Source of the DNA: Metabacillus flavus
GTDB taxonomy: Bacteria; Bacillota; Bacilli; Bacillales; Bacillaceae
NCBI RefSeq assembly: GCF_018283675.1
Contig: NZ_JAGVRK010000001.1
Span: 3,038,001-3,102,000 of the forward strand
DNA length: 64,000 nt
Reading direction: 5' to 3'
In this document: in pieces, positions 58,181 to 64,000 of the stretch
How positions within the stretch are numbered: position 1 is the first letter of the stretch
Layout: each line of letters opens with the position of its first letter
Program-made: the position numbers and the translations under genes
Notes under the pieces: model-generated
Databases searched by the model: none
Seen by the model: only the letters and a program-made list of their open reading frames with translations
What the model was told of the DNA's origin: nothing

Positions 58181-59023
58181 ATGGATATGAATCAGGCGCT
58201 TCGAGAATACTTCCGCCAGCATGCCAGTAAACTGACTGAGGACTGGTACAGCACCCTCGGAAATTATGATCCTTCTACCGTTTATGGTTCTAAAGACCCT
58301 GAAGTAATTGAGGGAGTTAAAGCTCAAAATCTAGAATTCCACATCCATGCACCTGATATTTTTATAGAGGAAAAAGAAACATTTTTGATTCGATTCTACG
58401 AATGGGTTCATAAAGTGGCAAGAGATGGAGCCCATCTTAAAACTCCTAATTACTTTGTTATTAAAGAGTTTAAAAGAGTCCGCAAACAGTATATAACACT
58501 GATTAACGCATTTATTCTTGAGCACCGCGATGAAGTCTCGTGCGACCTGGCTGATGAGTGGATGAACAAAGTGCTGGAAGTCTTTGATATTGCCATTCTA
58601 AAATTTGTAGAGGAAGCGGAGAACAATTCTAAGCAGCAGCTGAAAGCACAGCAGGAAATGATCTACGAGCTCAGTTCTCCTGTCATTAGCCTCGCCAACA
58701 AGGATGCTCTTTTGCCGCTTGTAGGCGACATTGATACCGCAAGGGCAAAAATCATTCTTGAGAATACACTGGAGCAATGCTCTCAAAAAGGCATTGAACA
58801 TCTGTTTATCGATTTATCAGGGGTTGTAATTATTGATACAATGGTCGCCCAGCAAATTTTCCAGCTGATTGACACTCTCAATTTAATAGGCGTCAAGACT
58901 ACAATCTCAGGCATCCGGCCTGAAATTGCCATGACTGCTATGCAGCTTGGTCTTTCTTTTGAGAAAACCAATATCCGCTCGACTTTATCTCAGGCTATCG
59001 TTTCAGCAAAAAAGGACATCTAA
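58181..59023 (+). CDS. RsbR-type stressosome co-antagonist
   Basis: A 280-residue protein: a non-heme globin-like helical N-terminal region (about residues 1-155, with FHIHAPDIFI and MNKVLEVFDIAILKFVEEAE) followed by a linker helix and a C-terminal STAS domain (LSSPVISLANKDALLPLVGDID, HLFIDLSGVVIIDTMVAQQI). This is the layout of RsbR paralogues that control sigma-B in stressosomes. The Thr in IIDTMVA corresponds to a phosphorylation site of the family. ATG 58181 is preceded by AGGGGTGA, five bases away. Confidence 0.9.
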   Translation: MDMNQALREYFRQHASKLTEDWYSTLGNYDPSTVYGSKDPEVIEGVKAQNLEFHIHAPDIFIEEKETFLIRFYEWVHKVARDGAHLKTPNYFVIKEFKRVRKQYITLINAFILEHRDEVSCDLADEWMNKVLEVFDIAILKFVEEAENNSKQQLKAQQEMIYELSSPVISLANKDALLPLVGDIDTARAKIILENTLEQCSQKGIEHLFIDLSGVVIIDTMVAQQIFQLIDTLNLIGVKTTISGIRPEIAMTAMQLGLSFEKTNIRSTLSQAIVSAKKDI

Positions 59024-59041
59024 TGTATGTCCTTTTTTGCT
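59005..59041 (+). terminator. Terminator of the RsbR-like gene
   Basis: AGCAAAAAAGGACAT and ATGTCCTTTTTTGCT form a long perfect stem that includes the end of the coding region. Confidence 0.92.
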
Positions 59042-59063
59042 GTTCTTTTCCAGGCGTTGCCTC

Positions 59064-60230
59064 TTAGTTTCTTGGTATAGAAATTGAATGAATGTCTAGA
59101 GTCATATTTGATTTTACTGAACGATTTTCGATCTTCCCTGAATACACTTCTTCACCCGTTTTCATGCTGAAGGCTTTTATATACGATTCTTTTGAATTCT
59201 TCTTACCTGCGGCGTACATCACACCTTCTTTGAAGGTAAAGGTGTCAAGAGAATTTTGCTGTATCGGTAATAACCGTTCCAGATCAATTTTTCCAGATTT
59301 TATGTCATAACGGAGTGCGTTCATTTTTCCGTTTTCAGAAACAGTATAGTACAGGTGGGAATTCTCAATGAACAGATCCTGAATTTCGCCCATAATGGAC
59401 GGCAGAGTTATTTTTTCCTCTGTTCCTGTTTTATTATTTATTACATAGTACTCTCTCCGCTCGAACTGATTGTCTTCTCCATCCTGCTTATAATAATTTT
59501 TAATGTATGCAGTGTAATCGCTTGGTCTTAACGGATCCAATTCATTGAACAAGGTGATATAATAGTTTTCTTTATTCTTCATTTCTGTCTCGCCGAAACG
59601 CTGTTCTCCTACCAGCTCCCGGTCCTTTAAATTAAAATTATAACTTGTATAACTTTCCCGGTTTGCATCTGAAGCGCCATAGACAAGTACCTTTACTTCA
59701 TTATTCACTCTCTGAACATCCGTAACATAGAACAAAGATTGACCTTTTACAGGAACCTTTGCATCAAACTTCATTTGTTTTTTTGTATTTTTGTCCATTA
59801 TGGCAAAAGTGAACACTCTCTTTTCATCTTCCTCCTGAGCCAATTGAGCGCTCACAAGCCATTTTTCGTCCTCGTATATTTCTCCAGACTCTTTATTGCC
59901 TCTCATAAAATCCCGGTAATCATCTTGAATTCTCTCGAAATCTGTACTCCCGAACCATTTTCTGTCCTGCTGTTCAATGATTGATAGGCGGCTGTGGTAT
60001 TCCGATCCTTTTTCCGTAATGCGGAGGCTCTCATTTGCATATTCTTGATTATCCTTCATGTAATAGCTGCCGATTAAAGAAATTCTGCTTCCAATGTCTT
60101 TGCTTCCGCTCTCTGTTTTTATCTTGAAATTAGGAAGTAGGCTTTTCGTATAAGCAGCCTGGACATAAAAGGAACCTATTCCTAAAACTGCGATGATGGT
60201 GATCAGCATCGTTTTCCAATATTTTTTCAT
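59064..60230 (-). CDS. Hypothetical exported protein of the GntR-ABC operon
   Basis: A 388-residue protein with one N-terminal hydrophobic segment (about residues 8-26), which acts as signal peptide or anchor. The rest is a beta-rich soluble region without recognisable domain; several short 'YxxxxxG' and KTGEE/IKSGKID repeats suggest a propeller-like fold. It is the last gene after GntR-ATPase-permease, 12 bases after the permease. Its conserved place suggests a partner of the ABC transporter, for example an extracellular sensing or assembly part. No function can be assigned. Confidence 0.8.
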   Translation of the reverse strand: MKKYWKTMLITIIAVLGIGSFYVQAAYTKSLLPNFKIKTESGSKDIGSRISLIGSYYMKDNQEYANESLRITEKGSEYHSRLSIIEQQDRKWFGSTDFERIQDDYRDFMRGNKESGEIYEDEKWLVSAQLAQEEDEKRVFTFAIMDKNTKKQMKFDAKVPVKGQSLFYVTDVQRVNNEVKVLVYGASDANRESYTSYNFNLKDRELVGEQRFGETEMKNKENYYITLFNELDPLRPSDYTAYIKNYYKQDGEDNQFERREYYVINNKTGTEEKITLPSIMGEIQDLFIENSHLYYTVSENGKMNALRYDIKSGKIDLERLLPIQQNSLDTFTFKEGVMYAAGKKNSKESYIKAFSMKTGEEVYSGKIENRSVKSNMTLDIHSISIPRN

Positions 60231-60242
60231 TATATATGCTCC

Positions 60243-61070
60243 TTATACCGTAATCTTCTTAGCCAGCAGGAATCGGCTCATAAAGACAGACAGAACTCCA
60301 ATGGCACCGACACAGGCTATCCCAATATATATGATTTCAATTGGGTATAACTGGTCCAATGTTTCGGCCAAAAACACTGGGATTAAAGCAACTAAGCAAG
60401 CCAGAACACCATATCCAATCCCAATTCCTGCACCAAGCCATTTATAGCTTCTTTCAAACAGGATGATCGTATTTAATACAAGTACTAATGTAATTCCAGC
60501 GCCATAGTACAAAACAAATTCCAAAAAGGTGGAAGGGATGATCATACTGAGTACAGCGTTGGAATTCATAACGTATGAAAGCGGAGTAAGGCCCCTCAAA
60601 TCCTGCGGAACAATGGATTGATAAATGGCAAATTCGAATGGTAATAACAGAAGTTGAAGTGCCACCAGACCAAAGATCATTAAGAGAATCGCAGCGGTTT
60701 TAGCAAAGTAAATATTCATTCTGGAAACCGGAATCATCAGCAGCCTGTACATAAATGCATTGTTGGCAAACCAATCTCTGTACCAGATAAAGAATACGTA
60801 AAATAAAAGCGCGCAGATGGAAAGGAGGATAGGTCCCATATAGAACGAACTGTTTACAATTGATGAAAAACTCAGCGGCTCCATGGTTGAAACATATTGT
60901 TCTGCATTAATTCTTTGTTCCCTCATGTATTCACTTGCATAACGGGTCAACTTATTTGATTCATTAAACACAGCAATCATCTGTCCAAGAATAGTTAAGA
61001 TAATCAATCCAAAATAGATTTTGGCAAACCGGTTCACTTCAAAGTTTACAAGCTTTAAAAAGCGGTTCAT
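60243..61070 (-). CDS. ABC transporter permease, GntR-linked
   Basis: A 275-residue membrane protein with six helices (near residues 15-35, 78-98, 120-142, 170-190, 205-222, 232-252). It has no ATPase. It belongs with the upstream ATPase, with which it overlaps by four bases. The cytoplasmic loop between helices 2 and 3 holds MYRLLMIPVSRMNIYFAKT, typical of ABC-2 type permeases. Substrate unknown; YtrC/D-like partners in B. subtilis are linked to cell-wall stress. Confidence 0.85.
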   Translation of the reverse strand: MNRFLKLVNFEVNRFAKIYFGLIILTILGQMIAVFNESNKLTRYASEYMREQRINAEQYVSTMEPLSFSSIVNSSFYMGPILLSICALLFYVFFIWYRDWFANNAFMYRLLMIPVSRMNIYFAKTAAILLMIFGLVALQLLLLPFEFAIYQSIVPQDLRGLTPLSYVMNSNAVLSMIIPSTFLEFVLYYGAGITLVLVLNTIILFERSYKWLGAGIGIGYGVLACLVALIPVFLAETLDQLYPIEIIYIGIACVGAIGVLSVFMSRFLLAKKITV

Positions 61071-61756
61071 GCATTATACACCTCTCTCATCACATCAATT
61101 ACAGATTTGCCTTCTGAGATTCTCATATCCTCTGCATTAAATTGTTTGCAGACTCTCCCATTTTCAAGAAGAACCACGCGATCAATCAGATGCTCAATGT
61201 CCTGAATTTCGTGGGTGGTAATGATAACCCCGCGGCCTTCGATCAGGTGGCTTGTAAAGACATTGGTGATCTGTTCCCTGCTGAAAATATCAATCCCTGA
61301 AAAAGGCTCATCCATCAGGAGATAGTCGGTATCAAGCGATAAGCCCATAAGCAAGCTTGCTTTAGCTGCATTTCCTTTTGAAAGGCTTGATATTTTGTCC
61401 CCTTTATTTAATTTAAAGAAATGAAGAAGCTCAAAGGCACGTTCCCTGTTCCAGTTCGGATAAAAATCCTCCATAAACTCCATGAACTGCTGAATCGTCA
61501 TTCCGGGCTGCATGATCGGCGTATCCGGTATGTACGTAATTTTCTCCAGAGTCTTCTTATTCAACTTTTCTCCATCAATTAAAATATCTCCGGAATGAAT
61601 GGGAGTAAGCCCCATGATGGCTTTTAGTACCGTAGTCTTTCCCGCTCCGTTAATCCCTATTAAACAAGTAATCTCACCCTTTGCCGCTTCAAAGGTTGCT
61701 TCGTCCAGTACGGTTTTAAACCCGAATTTTTTTCTTATCCCTTTTACTTCAATCAT
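61067..61756 (-). CDS. ABC transporter ATP-binding protein, GntR-linked
   Basis: A 229-residue ATPase with Walker A GINGAGKTT (residues 34-42), signature LSKGNAAK (125-132), Walker B YLLMDEPFSG (145-154) and the switch His in TTHEIQDI. The signature lacks the usual SGGQ and reads SKGN, as in the ABC-2/BcrA-like class. It overlaps the permease by four bases and lies 14 bases after the GntR gene stop. Confidence 0.92.
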   Translation of the reverse strand: MIEVKGIRKKFGFKTVLDEATFEAAKGEITCLIGINGAGKTTVLKAIMGLTPIHSGDILIDGEKLNKKTLEKITYIPDTPIMQPGMTIQQFMEFMEDFYPNWNRERAFELLHFFKLNKGDKISSLSKGNAAKASLLMGLSLDTDYLLMDEPFSGIDIFSREQITNVFTSHLIEGRGVIITTHEIQDIEHLIDRVVLLENGRVCKQFNAEDMRISEGKSVIDVMREVYNA

Positions 61757-61770
61757 TTTGATCCCCCCTG

Positions 61771-62139
61771 CTATTCCGTCTGACTGTATTTCTCATGAAT
61801 AATTTGAACAAGCTCCTCGACAGGAACCTGAATCGGTTTTATGGATTGGATAAACGAATCAACGGCCTCCATAATAAGCTCCTCCCGAACGCGATTTAAA
61901 ATAGCGGTATCCGTTGTCACCTTGCTCGGAACATTTCTTTCTGTAAAAATCAGCTGCTGTTCCTCCATTTCCTTATACGCTTTTTGTGCCGTATTGGGGT
62001 TAATACTCAGCATTCCTGCAATCTCCCTCCTGGACGGAATTTCCTGCCCTGCCTTTAGCTTTCCGGTTGCTATTTGCTCTTTGAAGTAGCGGACCACCTG
62101 AAGGTAAACAGGGTCTCTATTATTAAAAATGGTACTCAT
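61771..62139 (-). CDS. GntR-family regulator (YtrA subfamily)
   Basis: A 122-residue regulator with an N-terminal winged helix (EIPSRREIAGMLSINPNTAQKAYKEMEEQ) and a short helical C-terminal part of the YtrA type. No large effector domain is present. It is the first gene of GntR-ATPase-permease-exported protein. The promoter upstream carries two palindromes, one of which overlaps the -10 box, so autorepression is likely. Start ATG 62139 has GGAGGTG just upstream. Confidence 0.93.
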   Translation of the reverse strand: MSTIFNNRDPVYLQVVRYFKEQIATGKLKAGQEIPSRREIAGMLSINPNTAQKAYKEMEEQQLIFTERNVPSKVTTDTAILNRVREELIMEAVDSFIQSIKPIQVPVEELVQIIHEKYSQTE

Positions 62140-62156
62140 CGTACACCTCCAAACTC

Positions 62157-62226
62157 AAACTGTGTGTACTACTTAGTTCACACAGTTTATATTTGTACTA
62201 TACACATAGTACACCTAAGCCGTCAA
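62157..62226 (-). promoter_or_regulatory. Promoter of the GntR-ABC operon with two palindromic operators
   Basis: TTGACG (62226-62221), 18 bases, TATAGT (62202-62197) on the minus strand. The perfect 20-bp palindrome TGTACTATACACATAGTACA covers 62194-62213 and overlaps the -10 box. A second inverted repeat AAACTGTGTG (62157-62166) / CACACAGTTT (62179-62188) lies nearer the gene. Confidence 0.8.
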
Positions 62227-62244
62227 TCAATTTTTTCCATAAAA

Positions 62245-62274
62245 GAAAGAAGCTGTATCGAAACAGCTTCTTTT
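62245..62274 (-). terminator. Terminator of the sugar isomerase gene
   Basis: AGAAGCTGT and ACAGCTTCT form the stem (62248-62270); T-rich on the minus strand after it. Confidence 0.8.
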
Positions 62275-62333
62275 GTGTAATCATGCTCTTAATCATTCAT
62301 GTATTCAGCTAAGAACTCCAGCTTCCTGGATTA

Positions 62334-63095
62334 TTAAACCCCTTTAACCTTGAGACCATTTAAATACTGATAACTGATCGAAATGCTGTCAAGCGGAGGC
62401 CTTTTGCACACATCCTGTTCAACCACAAGCCATTCAGCTTTGGCTGCCGCAGCCTTTTGCACCACGGCCTGCAAATCGATTACTCCTGTACCAAGCTCGG
62501 CAAAAGCTTTGTCTTCGCTTGCTTCCATATCCTTCATATGTACGAGAGATAAGCGATTGCTGTACTTCTGAATCCATTCGGCCGGATTCTTCCCGGCATG
62601 CGTAAGCCAGTATACGTCAAGTTCTGTTTGTACCCAATCAGGATTTGTTTCATCCATCAATATGTCTAAACCCGTCTTATCCCCAAATGTAAGCAATTCA
62701 AATTCATGATGATGATAGCTTAGCGTAAGTCCAGCTTCATGTATTTTTTGTCCCATCACATTCAGCTTTTCAGCAAGCTCATGATATTCAGCTTCCTTCT
62801 CCATCCGATCATAAGGATAGGCAATAATGAGATGCTTACTCCCTAATATATGCTGAGCCTCAATGTGTTTCTCTAAATTCTCTTCAAGCTCTTTAAGGAC
62901 GAAATGGCTTCCAGAAGCCCGCAGATTAAGCTCATCCAGGCTTTTCCGCAAATCAGCAGGATTAACTCCGTAATACCCGGCAAACTCCACACCGTCAAAA
63001 CCAATTTCAGCCACTTTGTTAAGCGTTTTCAAAAAGTCTTTTTCACATTCATCTCTTAATGTATACATCTGTACAGAAACCGGCATTTGACTCAT
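62334..63095 (-). CDS. Sugar phosphate isomerase/epimerase (TIM barrel)
   Basis: A 253-residue protein of the xylose-isomerase-like TIM-barrel family. Metal-binding and catalytic regions are GFDGVEFAGYYG, TLSYHHHEFEL, ELDVYWLTHAG, SLVHMKDME and LVVEQDVCKRPPLDS, where Glu/Asp/His/Glu positions match the family. I start at ATG 63095 because GGAGGG lies seven bases upstream; an earlier ATG-like frame to 63122 has none. It is downstream of an SMP-30 gene and upstream of the terminator; both may act on sugar or sugar-acid breakdown. Confidence 0.9.
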   Translation of the reverse strand: MSQMPVSVQMYTLRDECEKDFLKTLNKVAEIGFDGVEFAGYYGVNPADLRKSLDELNLRASGSHFVLKELEENLEKHIEAQHILGSKHLIIAYPYDRMEKEAEYHELAEKLNVMGQKIHEAGLTLSYHHHEFELLTFGDKTGLDILMDETNPDWVQTELDVYWLTHAGKNPAEWIQKYSNRLSLVHMKDMEASEDKAFAELGTGVIDLQAVVQKAAAAKAEWLVVEQDVCKRPPLDSISISYQYLNGLKVKGV

Positions 63096-63159
63096 AAATA
63101 AACCCTCCCCAATAATTCTCACATTCTTATCTTACCACGATTTTCAGAATTAATTGGCA

Positions 63160-63183
63160 AAAAAAGAACCGGCCTTAGCCGGA
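63160..63183 (-). terminator. Terminator of the SMP-30 gene
   Basis: CCGGC (63169-63173) and GCCGG (63178-63182) stem; on the minus strand followed by TTCTTTTTTT. Confidence 0.8.
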
Positions 63184-63191
63184 TCATAAGA

Positions 63192-64000
63192 TTATCCTTT
63201 ATAACGAAAAGAACTTTTTCCCATCGTATTTGTTTTATATTGAAAAATCGCACCCGCAAGCGGCTGTTGTGCCAAAGCATCATCCTCCAGGTTTTCCCGT
63301 CCGGTGGTAATGTATAATACATCAAGCCGGTCCCCTCCGAATGTACAGCAGGTCACCTGGGAAACAGGAAGATTGACCTCCTCAAGCTTTTCTCCCGTAT
63401 TTGGATTCCATCTGGAAACACGAGATCCATTAAAATGAGCAATCCAAAGATTCCCTTCAGCATCGATTGTCATTCCATCTGGATGGCCTTCATCCTCGGG
63501 TATTTCAATCACAGTTCGTTTATTAGACAAGCTGCCTGTATCCAAATCATAATCAAATGCTGCAACCTTTTGCGTAGGTGTATCAATATAATAAAATGTG
63601 TCTCCGTTCTCATTCCATGCAAGGCCATTTGAAATGCCTGCCTGATCAATTAGCTTCCGGACATTTTGATTCTCATCCATACTGTACAAAGCCCCAGTTG
63701 TACCCTGGCCCTCTTTCTGCATGGTACCGGCAAGGAATCTGCCATTCGGATCACATTTTCCATCATTGAATCGATTATCCGGCTTATCTCTTTCAGGGTC
63801 AGTTAGAAATGTCATTTCCCCCGTTTCTAAATCAATCCGGTAAAATCCATTTTCCATGGCAGCAATCAGACCGCCTTTTTCAGATAGAGAAATCGCGCCA
63901 ATCTTTTCTCCAGTATCGATCACCCTGTCTTTTTTGGAATCAGGATTGAAGATATGTATAGCTTTGCCGTGAATATCGATCCAGTATAATAAACCTTCCC
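63192..64000 (-). CDS. SMP-30/gluconolactonase/LRE family protein, 3' part
   Basis: At least 269 residues are visible; the gene enters from the right edge, where the frame is open (EGLLYWIDIHGKAIHIFNPD). It is a six-bladed beta-propeller lactonase or luciferin-regenerating-like protein. Key stretches are NRFNDGKCDPNGRFLAGTM, ISNGLAWNENGDTFYYIDT and GHPDGMTIDAEGNLWIA, which hold the metal ligands Asn and Asp. It may open sugar lactones. The next gene on the strand is the sugar isomerase, about 96 bases later. Confidence 0.9.
   Translation of the reverse strand, partial: EGLLYWIDIHGKAIHIFNPDSKKDRVIDTGEKIGAISLSEKGGLIAAMENGFYRIDLETGEMTFLTDPERDKPDNRFNDGKCDPNGRFLAGTMQKEGQGTTGALYSMDENQNVRKLIDQAGISNGLAWNENGDTFYYIDTPTQKVAAFDYDLDTGSLSNKRTVIEIPEDEGHPDGMTIDAEGNLWIAHFNGSRVSRWNPNTGEKLEEVNLPVSQVTCCTFGGDRLDVLYITTGRENLEDDALAQQPLAGAIFQYKTNTMGKSSFRYKG

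Overview
The window looks like the chromosome of a Bacillus-type firmicute (family Bacillaceae). Evidence: strong AAGGAGG-type ribosome binding sites, sigma-A promoters, a menF-D-H-B-E-C cluster beside menA-yteA, a glgBCDAP operon, and a 16S-23S-5S operon followed by 21 tRNA genes in the order I remember for B. subtilis trnB (Val-Thr-Lys-Leu-Gly-Leu-Arg-Pro-Ala-Met-Ile2-Ser-fMet-Asp-Phe-His-Gly-Ile-Asn-Ser-Glu). The species cannot be fixed from this sequence alone.

Layout: 1-1055 holds the end of cydB, a small DUF1540 protein, a dispersed repeat and a small unknown protein. 1186-9809 is the menaquinone block: menFDHBEC on the minus strand and menA diverging on the plus strand. 9895-13320 holds yteA, a TspO protein, a LysM/M23 peptidase and a class 3 lipase. 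13365-21308 is the glycogen operon (minus). After an AT-rich gap and a GNAT gene comes the rrn-trn operon (22386-30271, minus, two tandem promoters). Two tandem duplications lie in its spacers, one carrying the 5' end of tRNA-Lys.

30280-39872 is a mosaic: an alkyltransferase-like protein, a TPP riboswitch with thiT, a class D sortase with its adjacent MPKTA-bearing acidic surface protein, a GNAT enzyme, an EamA transporter, an acyl-CoA synthetase behind a consensus cre site, a DinB-type protein, a solitary tRNA-Ala(GGC) and an L,D-transpeptidase. 40046-46223 carries a penicillin-acylase-family enzyme and iron genes: an FTR1-type permease under two nested Fur-like boxes, and feoA with a two-piece feoB.

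46449-53957 holds a 40-residue secreted-type peptide beside a duplicated repeat, a molybdopterin oxidoreductase, and a formate dehydrogenase-DUF1641 pair followed by the decayed end of an OFA-type MFS transporter. A stand-alone HemD-like protein lies next to them. 54052-64000 holds a CBO0543-type membrane protein, two STAS/RsbR-type stress-signalling proteins, a chemoreceptor, an SDR oxidoreductase, a GntR-ABC transporter operon with palindromic operators, a sugar isomerase/epimerase and the 3' part of an SMP-30 family gene.

Most of the window is ordinary core genome. The most unusual points are the tandem duplications inside the tRNA operon, the two-gene FeoB, the Fur-box/promoter architecture, the sortase-substrate pair, the transporter relic behind the formate dehydrogenase, and small genes and repeat copies that standard ORF length cut-offs miss. 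I did not find a defence system, prophage, IS element or CRISPR array.
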